Of a stretch of 64,000 bases of DNA, positions 1 through 10,410 are shown piece after piece (position 1 is the stretch's first letter; each line of letters starts with the position of its first letter). The notes beneath the pieces are model-generated. The model saw nothing but the letters and a program-made list of their open reading frames with translations, was not told where the DNA came from and did no database searches. Source of the DNA: Lineus longissimus (lineage: Eukaryota > Nemertea > Pilidiophora > Heteronemertea > Lineidae); assembly GCF_910592395.1 (NCBI RefSeq), contig NC_088308.1, forward strand, positions 10,617,001 to 10,681,000, written 5' to 3'. Made by a program: the position numbers and the translations under genes.

Positions 1-798
1 GAATCACGCTATAAATTGCGAAACTGTACAAAAATTTATCTTAGGACCGAAATTTGACAACTACAAATCAAAAATTTCTATCCATTTAGTTTCCTTCAGA
101 ATAATTCATTGTCATGTTTCAAAAAATTTTTTGTCAGAACGAAAAGCGCGGCATGATTTTTTTCCTTCATAATTTTAACGACCACAGGACACACGTGACT
201 CCTGCCAAAACGAACGTGACCACTTAAACTGATGACGTCATATAATCTATTTTTCGTCACTGACGCACATTTTCGAAGTCGGCGATTTTGCTCTGCATCA
301 TGGCATGAAATCGAGCAGACGATTTAACAAATTTGTTCGATTACCGGAGTATGTGAATTGGTGAAACATGAAAATGGCAAAAGTAAACGCATAAATGAGG
401 CGCGATGTCATCGTTTTTTTGGTCACGTGATTACTGGCAGAAGTCACGTGAATTCTGTTAAATTTTTCGTCCTGCCCTCAAAAACGTCCTGCCTGGAAAA
501 ACAATTCTGACGCACTTTGAATTCTTGGATAAAAAAAAGTTTCAGAAAGATTTTTTTGCGGAATATAGATTTTTTTCATTGAGTGAAGTAAATTTTGAAT
601 TCGGTCTGCTGTAAAAAGGGTTCTGAACAATATTTTATGAATTTATGATTGCAAAATGGCTTCCTGCCTTGAAAAATAATGTTCTGGAAAAATTCCGCTT
701 CCATAGTATATAGCACTTCATGCTTTTTCGGCTCATAAAGTTCGTTACGTTTTTATAAGGCTTTCAGATATTAGTATACAATATCTAAAACTTTTCAG
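1..798. other. upstream flank of the transporter gene, no coding exon seen
   Basis: AT-rich DNA with no convincing coding frame. It contains three CACGTG E-box cores (near 192, 424 and 445) and a CRE-like TGACGTCA at about 233-240. Whether these act as regulatory sites cannot be told from sequence. A pyrimidine stretch ending in CAG at 796-798 looks like a splice acceptor, so the first coding exon probably follows an untranslated exon further upstream, perhaps outside the window. Confidence 0.4.
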
Positions 799-811
799 AA
801 ATCAACGTACG

Positions 812-997
812 ATGTCGGTATCAACACAATATCCCAAATATCCCACCGATGCAGTAAACGAATCAAAAAATCTACTGAACAAAAACAAATTGGACGCACA
901 GCAGCCTTTTTTTTCTGGTTCAGAACAAAGTTTAGAGATACAGGGCGATGACGTGTGTGAGCAGGAGAGTGCGTTCGACCGCGGGAAATACTGTTGG
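812..997 (+). CDS. SLC16/MCT-like transporter, exon 1 (N-terminal cytoplasmic tail)
   Basis: Codes residues 1-62, a hydrophilic tail ending in D-R-G-K-Y-C-W. This corresponds to the D-G-G-W-G-W segment that precedes TM1 in MCT family members. The exon ends in phase 0 at TGG|GTAGGT. The next exon opens with V-I-L-A-A-S-F-F in phase 0, so the junction rebuilds the family's W-V-V/I start of helix 1. An acceptor-like CAG at 796-798 suggests that the ATG at 812 lies a few bases inside an exon. The tail is not conserved enough to prove the start, so the initiator is inferred. Confidence 0.7.
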
Positions 998-1474
998 GTA
1001 GGTTACTGTATACTATAACGCAACTGAGCCGCCCTTTTTTCTGCATCGGATACTTCACATGGCGACTTCCCTCCTTGCCAGTAATGTTACTGACCATGCA
1101 TCACTGTGAGAAAACCATGCATTTTGGCTGTTCGGGGAGAAGTTGGCTTCTCAGACAGCTGCAGGACATTGTTCGAATACGGCCAGACCGGAAAGTAAAG
1201 TAGGTCTGATGAAATCAGCATAGATGGTTTAGAACTGAGAGGGTTATATATCTGTAATTTCTCATCATCTTGAACTAAACTATAATAGAAACGCTACAAA
1301 GACCTGCTGTGGGAGGTGCGAAGGCTGTTCGACTCTATAATTCTACAAAAGCTCAACAGATAGCTGCACCTCTGCTTCCTTTTTTGAAGCTACCCTGTTA
1401 TGCTTTGTGGTGCCATCATATGACCTAACTTTCCGAATTTAGCCATACATGAATTGCGATTTTTCTCTCACAAG

Positions 1475-1628
1475 GTAATTTTAGCAGCCAGTTTCTTTGG
1501 GCAATCAATGATCCCTCTTGGAAAAAGCTACGGACTTTTCAACATTGCACTACTTGACTACTTTGAGGCGAGCAAGTGGGAAACAGCTTTGGTTGGGTCT
1601 GTGTGTGCTGGACTTGCAAGTGGAGGGG
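1475..1628 (+). CDS. SLC16/MCT-like transporter, exon 2 (TM1 to start of TM2)
   Basis: Codes residues 63-113. The acceptor is TTTTTCTCTCACAAG| and the donor GGG|GTGAGT; the exon runs from phase 0 to phase 1. It contains the family TM1 signature, with G-K-S-Y-G-L-F followed by E-A-S-K-W-E-T. Lys79 aligns with the TM1 lysine that is important for anion transport in MCT1 (family knowledge; the alignment is by eye). The small-residue run V-G-S-V-C-A-G-L-A-S-G-G begins the next helix. Intron 2 (1629-5935) contains an antisense LINE and several repeats. Confidence 0.9.
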
Positions 1629-1744
1629 GTGAGTAAAAAACTTTCTAATAATGATAATTAAACGTATTTATAGTGCCAAAATCCACTTAAAGTGATCAAT
1701 GACACTTTACAATTACATGCACTTACTTACTTACTTACGTTTTT

Positions 1745-3720
1745 GTACAATAAGTCTAATGCATGTAGCGACGAAAGAGGAAGGTTTTAAGGTTGTTCTT
1801 GAAGACCGGGATGCTGCCACTCTCCCGCATAGAACATGGGAGGCGATTCAAAAGTTTTGGAGCAGCGCAAGAAAAAGCCCGGTCTCCAAAATTAACCAAC
1901 CTGCTCCTTGGTCGCGACTGCTGCAGTAGGCCATTTGTAGAACGAAGCTGCCGCCTTGACTGATAAATATCAATGAGGGAGCTAAGATAATCAGGGCTAG
2001 ATTTGTTGAGACACTTGAAAACAAACAAAAGCACACCTTAAACTCGATTCGTTCCTGGCCGCTGAGCCAGTGCAAATCATTCAGCACAGGCGTGATGTGG
2101 TCTGACCTGCGAACACCAGATATCACTCGTGCCGCACAGTTTTGCACACGTTGTAATTTTTCAATGATGTTCGCAGGTAGACCGAGCAACAAAGCATTCA
2201 AAAAATCGAGTCTAGATCGAGGTGACCAATGCTTGTATTACAGTTTTAGTTGAGGCAGGTGTTAAGAATTTTCTAACAAGGCCGATGTTATGTAGATGGA
2301 AATATGCTGACTTGCAAATGGAACTAACATGTCGTTCCATTGAAAAATTTTGATCAATAATGGCCCCGATGTTTCGGGCCGCGTACACAGATGAAATAGC
2401 GTGATCGCCTATATTGATTACAGATAGATTCCCATCCTGAAAATACCTAGAAGACACCATAAGAAATTCTGTTTTGTCATCGTTAAGTTTGAGAAAATTG
2501 ACTGCCATCCATTCCCTGATTTTCAGGAGGCAGTCTTCTAATTGTTAAAGTGCATCAATTGTGTTATTTGGCTCGAACCAGCTGATTGAGAGTTTTGAAG
2601 AGTTGTTTTGAGTCTTTTGAAGAGTCACAATAATACTTGTCTTGATAGTATGTCTTCTTCACTTCTTCAGTGATACGCAATACCTCCACGTGTTTTGATT
2701 GGTGAATAGCACGATGAACTTCCAGCTTGGAGTTTCGCCAGCGATGCTCAGCCTGCCCCCTCTCCAGTCGCGCCTGCTGTACTTTCGCGTCATACCAAGG
2801 GACCTTATCGCGGATTTTTTTTTTCCGTAGAGGAGCATGTTTGTCTATCAAACCTGCCATTACGTTTTCACAGCAGTTAACAGTCCGTCACATCAGACTG
2901 GTGCATCGTTGCCAGAGGTGAGGTTGCGAAGTCCTTTGTAAACTCATGAGGATCAATAGTCTTCAGATTTCTGACCTCGACTGTTGCCCGACGGTCTGGC
3001 CGCGGGAGTTTACAGATGAAATTCGAGAATGATGGCGTTCCCACAAAAAACTCTGAAATCAAGCCAATGTTTGACTCACGGGTGATCACGTGATCGAGAG
3101 TCTGACCCTTCTTAAGTGTAGGTTCGCAAACATGCTGTGTTAGATTGTACCTATTCAGTAAGTCGAGGTACTTCCTTGCGTCCCTATCATTCTTGTCATC
3201 CACGTGAAAGTTAAGGTCGTCCATGATAAGGAGGGGACAAGCCATGGTGGAATAGGAGTTGAGAAATGATGCAAATTCATCAAGGAACAGGTTACAGCTT
3301 ATTGGCACTGCTAGGTGGAGGTCGATAGATGACAGCGACCCGCAGAGAGTCTGAAACGGATTGGAGGTTGAATTCAACTACCTCGAATGAACCCGAGGTG
3401 TTGAACTTCGTGTCAGATTTAAATGACTGCGATAAATAAGTGCCACTCCTCCACCACGACTTGGGCGTGGTACCTGCACCATCTTGTATCTAGGAGCCAA
3501 AAGGTTACCAATATGCACTCGGTCTTTTTCCTCAGAATCAAGTCATGTCTCTGCCACTCCTGCACAATCAATTTCATTATCAGTGATAAAGTCATGCAAC
3601 GAGGTAGTCTTATTGCGGACCGATCAAATGTTGAGAAAAGCAAGGTGGAGAATATTCCAAACATTCCGATGGTTAGATTTCACTCCTCTTGCCTGGTGAC
3701 TTGGAAGTTTTTCCAAGGTG
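1745..3720 (-). mobile_element. CR1/L2-like LINE remnant with reverse-transcriptase core deleted (antisense in MCT intron 2)
   Basis: Reading right to left there is an endonuclease (EEP) domain from about 3690 to 2900, with A-E-T-W-L, S-R-G-G-G-V-A-L-I-Y-R and the terminal L-L-I-M-D-D-L-N-F-H and Q-T-L-D-H-V-I-T-R motifs. A linker follows at 2860-2564, with V-P-W-Y-D and H-R-A-I-H-Q-S-K-H. The frame then jumps to the region after the catalytic palm (N-F-L-K-L-N-D-D-K-T-E-F near 2490) and to the C-terminal L-Q-R-V-Q-N-C-A-A-R segment, ending near 1760. The fingers and palm, including the Y-A-D-D box, are missing at about 2510-2564. Several frameshifts are present. The 3' end lies in a short (AAGT)n run, as is usual for CR1/L2 elements. 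Dead copy. Confidence 0.85.
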
Positions 3721-4004
3721 GGTTTAGTCATTGGCACAGTCAGTAGATTGTCAATTCCGTGAAATCGATCGCTCCCAGAGCAGCCATGCAAACGTCGTTC
3801 CCTTTCCTTCTAAATTAAAAAGGGGATTTTTCGGCCGATGTAAGCTTATACTCTTTTTATTTTCTCGGGAGGTGAACCTTTTCTTTTCCTGTTAATAAGT
3901 CCAGCGCAGATCTGTGAGCTAGACTCGGACTGATGAACATGCATGAACAATAGGGTCCGGAAAGGGTTCCAGAAACTCACGTAATACTCCAACACCGGTT
4001 CATC

Positions 4005-4122
4005 GGGTGATATGAATAAAGGCTAGCAAATGCTTTTACTTCAATTTTGTTCAGAAAGGCCAAGTGTAAATGTACATGGAGTTTTAGATAAAAGCATTTA
4101 CTACTCTTTATTCATATCACCC
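4005..4122. repeat. short foldback (hairpin) element
   Basis: Two ~35-base arms, GGGTGATATGAATAAAG... on the left and its near-exact reverse complement ending at 4122, are separated by about 47 bases. A non-autonomous inverted-repeat element is the simplest reading. Confidence 0.6.
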
Positions 4123-4495
4123 ATTATCTCGGAGCATGACGGCCCACAGCACAATGCACATTGAACATGCCAAGGCCCATTCATACCTATTGTCACAACC
4201 AGTGAGTGAACCAGACATGCTCAGAGAACGAACAACTGACGAAAACAGATTTCATGTTATCAGTTCTTATCCTTTTAATGTCCCATGAATCATTGAGGAA
4301 TTTCATCAACCTGATAGAAAGGGCCAAGTCTCCATATATCGACTGTATACAGAGGGCACTGCGGACTCAACCAGCAGCTAAAGAGACTAGGGCTCCATCC
4401 AACTGCTTCCTGCGAATGTGGACTTAATTGGCGACCAAACGCCTTGGCACATTCTGCAGGACCATCCCCTGATGAAAAGAAGACATGACTTTTGA

Positions 4496-4798
4496 CCGGA
4501 GCCAAAGTCACTGAAGATTTAGCTGTGGGGAACCGCCGAAGACCTCCAGTGAACAGAGCCGATTTGGTCGCGGCACATGACCAGATCATATGATGCAATG
4601 GTTGCGTAACGTCTGAAAGCAGAAGAAGAATAATTTAATAATGCCATCCAGGCACAAACAGAAATTCAAAATAAAACATCAAGATACATCAAGTCTGACA
4701 TGATACAACACAGAATGCACGGCACCCCCGTTTGGCGTCATAGAACATTGCCTCAAACTAATGCGATATTTCACAATCTCATACCTCAAGTGAGATTC
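4496..4798 (+). repeat. 303-bp repeat, copy 1 (MCT intron 2)
   Basis: Nearly identical, without net length change, to 7427-7729 in intron 3 of the same gene. It starts CCGGAGCCAAAG and ends GTGAGATTC. No terminal inverted repeats or tRNA-like head are visible, so the class is unknown. Confidence 0.85.
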
Positions 4799-4887
4799 CG
4801 TGAATATGAGTGGCTGATACACGTCACGTGACCGTGTGGTATTTGCAATGCTTCCCGCTCCAGCCGCCGGTGGACATTTTGCCATGT

Positions 4888-5335
4888 CTCCCGGCGTGAC
4901 GACATTCGGCAAATTACACTCCGTGGCGGGAATATTTACATAATATGCCAAGAGTGTGTCGTTTTTCCTGGAAAAAATTGACTGTCACACGATACTGCCA
5001 AATACACACTGACATCACGAGCATTTCTGCTGAGTTCTGATAGCATAATTATTATGAGTTGATATGTGCCGCGATCAGTGTTTTCTCCGACGCCGGCATC
5101 TCTACGTAAATGGCCGATATCAACTGACGCGCCATCTTCTGGATGATGGTGAAACTAGTGTGCCCGCCGCACGGTGTTTCTATTACCCGAATAAGTCTAC
5201 TAAGTGCAGGCATATTCTTAAAATAAACAATGACGTTTGGTACGACACGTCCCTCGCAAAGCCTAGGGAGACATTGTATCCCGGCGGGGCGTCATTCGGC
5301 ATTTTTCCCTCCGTGGCGGGCAATATCTATGTGTT
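4888..5335. repeat. pair of ~55-bp direct repeats
   Basis: The segment around 4890-4942 (CCCGGCGTGACGACATTCGG and onward to CCGTGGCGGGAATAT) recurs diverged at 5279-5333. Open frames spanning this interval are not recognisable proteins. Confidence 0.45.
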
Positions 5336-5935
5336 CCATTTTGATCACAAGCTGCTCACTGATTGGTGGATGCTATTTTATTCCTGCCAGCGTTCGCGAA
5401 TCGTGAGGCCTTTTGCAAAATGAATGTAGTGCAAGGGAAAAAAATCAAAAAGCATGTAGATGAGAAAAAATGCAGACTCTTTTGCATGAATCTTACTTTC
5501 TAGACAAGCTAAAAAATTGCCACGAAAAAAATGTCATACTTTTGTGGGTGGAAAGTTTTTCAATTTCTTTAAATACCGGTAAAATTTGTAAATGATTGTA
5601 GTTTCCAAAATATGGAATGATTCACAACTCGCAGGCACAGCGAGAGTGGAAACATTCCTCTGATGTCCAGCATATAGCTCTCTGTTTGGACGATGCCGTC
5701 ATTCGCCACTTTGCTGGGTATTCTGCTCGTATTGGGCCATCTACAATATTCATTAGGCCATTTCTACGCCGAACAACAGTATGATAGATGTGGCTAATAC
5801 TGCCCGGAAGGCACAACTTGCAACCTGTGGAAAGTGACAAATGCTTGGTGAGGTTCACACTGAATTCTTTCTAAATATGCATGTATCTTAACCAGCAAAT
5901 GACGCCTTACTTAATAAAGTACTTGTCGTTTCCAG

Positions 5936-6079
5936 GTGGAGTCGCCATTATAATTGTTGACCGCATCGGTCACCGTTGGACTTGCATAATCGGCAGTGCA
6001 ATGACTGCCGCTGGATTCCTCATCAGCTCCTTTGCCAAGAATCTGCAGATGTTGCTCTTCTCCTACGGTATTCTCATTG
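5936..6079 (+). CDS. SLC16/MCT-like transporter, exon 3 (TM2 to TM4 start)
   Basis: Codes residues 114-161 after a clear acceptor (TCGTTTCCAG|). The phase 1 junction restores a glycine codon. The sequence V-A-I-I-I-V-D-R-I-G-H-R followed by S-A-M-T-A-A-G-F-L-I-S-S-F-A is the standard MCT TM2-loop-TM3 pattern. The exon ends L-L-F-S-Y-G-I-L-I-G with donor ATTG|GTGAGT at 6079/6080, phase 1. The final ~22 bases plus this donor are the source of the minisatellite that follows immediately in intron 3. Confidence 0.92.
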
Positions 6080-7426
6080 GTGAGTGTTTTTCTTTGCCAA
6101 AAAAACTACTGCTCGTACACGTCTCCTACGGTATTCTCATTGGTGAGTGTCTTTGTTTGCCAAAAAACTACTGTTCTTGCACTTCTCCTACGGTATTCTC
6201 ATTGGTGAGTGTCTTTGTTTGCCAAAAAACTACTGTTCTTGCAGGTCTCCTACGGTATTCTCATTGGTGAGTGTCTTTGTTTGCCAAAAAACTACTGTTC
6301 TTGCACTTCTCCTACGGTATTCTCATTGGTGAGTGTCTTTGTTTGCCAAAAAACTACTGCTCTTGCACTTCTCCTACGGTATTCTCATTGGTGAGTGTCT
6401 TTGTTTGCCAAAAAAACTACTGTTCTTGCACTTCTCCTTCGGTATTCTCATTGGTGAGTGGCTTTGTTGCAAAAAAGACCTACTGCTCTTGCACATCTCC
6501 TACGGTCTTCTCATTGGTGAGTGGCTTTGTTTGCCAGAAAACTACTGCTCTTGCACATCTCCTACGGTAATCTCATTCGTGAGTGGCTTTGTTTGCCAAA
6601 GAAAAAAATTCTGCTCTTGCACATCTCCTCCGGTACTCTCATTGGCGAGTGTCTTTGTTTGCCAAAAAGACTACTGCTCTTGCACATCTCCTACGGTATT
6701 CTCATTTGTGAGTGTCTTTGTTTGCCAAAAAAACTACTGCTCTTGCACTTCTCCTACGGTATTCCCATTGGCGAGTGTCTTTGTTTGCCAAAAAAACTAC
6801 TGTTCTTGCACTTCTCCTACGGTATTCTCATTGGTGAGTGGCTTTGTTTGCCAAAAAACTACTGCTCTTGCACTTCTCCTACGGTATTCTCATTGGTGAG
6901 TGGCTTGGATGCCAAAAAAACTACAGCTCTTGTACATCTCCTACGGTATTCTCATTGGTGAGTGGCTTTGTTTGCCTGAAAACTACTGCTCTTGCACATC
7001 TCCTCCGGTATTCTCATTGGTGAGTGTCTTTGTTTGCCAAAAAAACGCTACTGCTCTTGCATATCTCCTAACGGTATTCCCATTGATAAGTGTATTTCAT
7101 TACCAAGAGACTACGTGTACTTCTCTCTTGCACTTCTTCCATGTTATTCTCATTGGTGAGTGTCTTTATTTGCCAAGAAACTCTTGCCCTTGCACTTACT
7201 ACGACATTCTCATTGGTTAGTGGCTTTTAGAACTACTGCTCTTGTACTTTTCCCACGGCTTCTTCATCGATAAGTGTCTTTTTTGGCCAAGAATCTACAA
7301 CTCCTTCCACGGCAACCTAATTGGCAAGTGTCTTCCCTTGCCAAGAATTTGCTTCTTTTGCACTTCTCCTAAAGCGCAATTTTCATTGGTAAGTGTCATG
7401 CTCTAGCACTTCTCTAACGGGATTCT
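6056..7426 (+). repeat. ~62-bp minisatellite of duplicated exon 3 end plus 5' splice site
   Basis: Each unit contains TCTCCTACGGTATTCTCATT followed by GGTGAGTG, then CTTTGTTTGCCAAAAAACTA and a CTGCTCTTGCAC segment. The first unit is the real exon 3 end and donor. Start-to-start spacing is 63 bp for the first step and 62 bp for the next several. About 16 well-preserved units lie between 6056 and 7080, most with an intact GTGAGT; a few have GCGAGT or a changed base before the GT. Units then decay towards 7426. All three forward frames stay open over long stretches because the unit is nearly stop-free. This is intronic DNA, so the resulting open frames are probably not proteins. Confidence 0.95.
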
Positions 7427-7729
7427 CCGGAGCCAAAGTCACTGAAGATTTAGCTGTGGGGAACCGCCGAAGACATCCAGTGAACAGAGCCGATTTGGTC
7501 GCGGCACATGACCAGATCATATGATGCAATGGTTGCGTAACGTCTGAAAGCAGAAGAAGAAGAATTTAATAATGTCACCCAGGCATAACCAGAAATTCAA
7601 AACAAAACATCAAGATACATCAAATCTGACATGATACAACACAGAATGCACGGCACCCCCGTTTGGCGTCATAGAACATTGCCTCAAACTAATGCGATAT
7701 TTCACAATCTCATACCTCAAGTGAGATTC
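7427..7729 (+). repeat. 303-bp repeat, copy 2, inserted inside the minisatellite
   Basis: Matches 4496-4798 almost base for base. It is flanked on both sides by related decayed minisatellite units, each containing GCGCAATTTTCATTGGTAAG and TCATGCTCTAGCAC. It therefore interrupts the array. It is either a second insertion of one element or a templated copy from intron 2. Confidence 0.85.
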
Positions 7730-8010
7730 ACTTGCACTTCTCCTAATGCGCAATTTTCATTGGTAAGTGTCATGCTCTAGCACTTCTCTTACGGGATTCC
7801 CAGTCATGTGTCTGCTGCTGTTGCACTTCTCGTACAGCATCCTTAATGGTAAGTTTCTTTTTTGCGACGAATCTTCTGCTCTTGCACTTCTCCTAAGGTA
7901 CCAAAGTGTCTTTCTTTGCCATGAGTCTTATACTATTTTACTTCTCCTACGCCATCCTCATGAACAGGTGTCTTTCTTTGCCAAGAATCGGCTGCTCGTG
8001 CCTTACTCTA
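7730..8010 (+). repeat. decayed continuation of the splice-donor minisatellite
   Basis: Five or so diverged units are recognisable by CTTGCACTTCTCCTA-type blocks. Several still carry GGTAAGTG-like donors (near 7762 and 7847). Beyond 8010 the intron is unique up to the acceptor at 8285. Confidence 0.75.
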
Positions 8011-8285
8011 AAACTCATTGCACATAAGACCGACCGCGCATCGAAAGTTCATGCTTGTTTCAGAATTAAATTCACAGCTTGTTCAAGTACGTTTTCGTAT
8101 CATCGTCATATCGCGTCGCTCGACACAATGTTACGAACTACATGTACATGTTCTGTACCTTGTGCAAGAAGTGTGAACACTGAGGTTGATAGTGGATGTT
8201 CCAATTATGTGAGATCCTATACATGTAACAATTTCAGCTTTATGGATCATATCTATTGAAAATGACGACAGCTCTTTTTTTTCAG

Positions 8286-9169
8286 GAATGGGTATTGCCA
8301 TGATAACCCTTCCATCGGGCGTTATGGTCAATTTGTACTTTGAAAAGTATCGAAGTGTTGCGACTGGCGTGGTCTGCAGCGGTGTTGGTTTCGGGAGCCT
8401 TGTGTTGCCTTTCATTATCCACAACTGTATTGAATATTTCACGGGGAGAGATGCTATGGTGATCCTGGCCGGTGTTGCGATGCAAGGGTGCGTCGTTGGA
8501 GCCCTAATGAAGCCCAACCCGCACTTCAAACGTTGGAAGAAATCGACAGGCAGAATTGAGACATCATTCTATCGTTCCCTCTGCAAAAATTGGACCATGG
8601 GGATTTTTGGTGTTTTCTGTATGATCATCGGTGGTCAATATGCCATTTTTTTCAATACTGTACCCCACATCGTAGTTTTGTGGGGATTTTCGTCGGAACA
8701 AGCCGTGTTACTACTGACCTTGACCGGGATAGCGTCCACCATCTCAAGGCTTTTTCTTGGAATTCTTTTTCATTTTATTTCGTTTTACCCGACACTTGCG
8801 TTAGGTGTTGGTCACGCTGGAATGGGGTTGAGTCTTTTGGGATTCGCCTTTGACCAGACGCATTATTGGTTACTAGCCTCCTTTGCTGTGGTGTTTGGCT
8901 TAATGTCCGGACTATTGGCCTATGCTTATCCACTCACGCTAATTGAACTTTTCGGTTTAGAGAGACTGAATTGCGCGTATGGGTTTAGCCTTGTAGGATT
9001 TGGGATCGGATGCAGTGGACCAGCACTAGCAGGGTTTCTCTTCGATCACACTGGGAGTTACCGAGTGGGGATATATGCTGCCGCTGGCTCCATTGCCATT
9101 GGGACTGTGATTTGTTTCTGCATGCATGCACATATACTTCGTCGGGATAAACGCGAGATAAAGGAGTGA
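8286..9169 (+). CDS. SLC16/MCT-like monocarboxylate transporter family protein, exon 4 (TM4 to C-terminus)
   Basis: Codes residues 162-455 of a 455-residue 12-helix major facilitator protein, a normal length for MCTs, presumably in the plasma membrane. The acceptor is CTTTTTTTTCAG| and phase 1 matches exon 3. Family features visible are Y-F-E-K-Y-R-S-V-A-T-G (residues 179-189), a charged loop between TM6 and TM7 (about 236-265), S-T-I-S-R-L-F-L-G in TM8, and G-P-A-L-A-G-F-L-F-D-H-T-G-S-Y near TM11. Arg316 matches the TM8 arginine of MCT1, but the partner aspartate four residues before it is Ser312. Orphan MCTs often lack this aspartate, so proton-linked lactate transport should not be assumed. 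The stop is TGA at 9167-9169. The substrate is unknown. Confidence 0.93.
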
Positions 9170-9884
9170 GTTGTTCGAATTAAGACGAGAATTCACGATT
9201 CTGGACCCAGTGTAAGGTGTATTCTGCATCACGTTGGGCTCAAAATGAAACAGAGGAAAACACTACAGTCCAGAGTCTTAACTCCGGATCTCTGGATAAC
9301 AAGGCAACCACGGAAGGACAAGAAAAGTGGGGTTCGAACAGTACAGTTAAGAACTTTCCACACTTATCATTTAAAGCTACAAATGTATTTGTAACAATCT
9401 ATAACAAATTGTCGGGTCTAGACCGTTTGATTTACGTGTATAATATAGAAACTTCGAAGGAAATAAGCGGACACGAGAGAAGCGTCAGACCCGACTTTTG
9501 GTTCGGATCATGTCCATCTCCATACGCCAGCCCATACGCCATCTATCGCAATTTCTTTATACTAAACGAAAATGTTTTCGGTTCACATTCGGGATCATCG
9601 GATCCGAAGTCCGACGCGCTACGTCTGTGCCATCGGGCAAGTTACACAATGCCAAAGCGGAATAAACGCAACATGAGAAAATGTTTCAACATTTTCAGAA
9701 TTCTTACCAACACTTTATAAACTTCAACATTAAAAACTTAACAGAAATATTCGCAAAACAAAAAAATGTACTCAATACAAAAAAAACCACTCCAAACATT
9801 ATGCAACACACTAAAGATGAAAAGTGGATCAACACATAAAACATTCTCAAGACAGAAATGCACTCAAGATTTAAAAGTAGATCA
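9170..9884 (+). other. probable 3' UTR and downstream flank of the MCT gene
   Basis: Follows the TGA. A 167-codon open frame runs through 9217-9720 but has no ATG at its head, no recognisable domain and low-complexity composition. It is most likely untranslated. GTGAGT overlaps the stop codon at 9166-9171, so an alternative spliced C-terminus is conceivable, but I found no acceptor in matching phase. Confidence 0.4.
9661..9666 (+). promoter_or_regulatory. candidate polyadenylation signal of the MCT gene
   Basis: AATAAA about 490 bases after the stop codon. It is one of several such hexamers in an AT-rich region. Confidence 0.3.
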
Positions 9885-10410
9885 ATGAAGACAACCCATT
9901 TGTATCGTTTATCACTGGAAAACCCTTTATCTGCAGGATATTAAATCCGGCGTTTTATTTCTTTAAATAAATCAAAAGCGTTGCATTGGCTCCTAGCTCT
10001 GAAGCAATATTGTCAATTGGGCCGGACAATCACGGAAAAACGCAAACATTAAACATTTCTTCCTGGGTAATTCTTACAGTGACCGTTCTCCCGTGAAAGA
10101 CAGTTGCTTACGCTACACAAAATCAAAAAAAATCGAGGGTCAACCATTGAACTTAAGAGATATATATTGAATTTTGCACAAATCAGCGAAAAACGCACCA
10201 ACTGGCACTGGACGGCATTTCAACACAGGCCCTACGCACATCCCAAGTTCAATGTACACATACGTCGGCAACAGCAGTAAAATACGTAGTTTCTTGTTTA
10301 GCAGCCTATTGAGTAGCGCTTCAGGTTTCAGACACTCCAAATAAAACAACTGCTAAACACTGAGAACCAAGAAATCAATGGTTTTTTAGGAACTACGGTT
10401 AGCATGAATT
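9885..10410 (-). repeat. dispersed ~550-bp repeat, copy A
   Basis: Inverted relative to a second copy at about 16080-16680. Shared blocks include the fragment encoding L-L-P-T-Y-V-Y and K-C-R-P-V-P-V-G-A-F-F-A-D-L, and a tail with GGGCCGGACAATCACG and a CTGCAGGAT segment. No terminal inverted repeats are seen. Confidence 0.75.

Noticed and set aside
5064-5423. 119-codon plus-strand open frame in MCT intron 2
   Set aside because: It overlaps one half of a ~55-bp direct repeat pair and has no recognisable domain; exons 2 and 3 join correctly without it.
6333-7023. Long open frames of up to 188 codons in the minisatellite
   Set aside because: They exist because the ~62-bp unit is nearly stop-free in all frames. 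They lie in the intron between MCT exons 3 and 4, whose phases match exactly across it.
9217-9720. 167-codon plus-strand open frame after the MCT stop
   Set aside because: No ATG at its start, no recognisable domain, and it lies where the 3' UTR is expected. No acceptor in the right phase was found to make it an alternative C-terminus.
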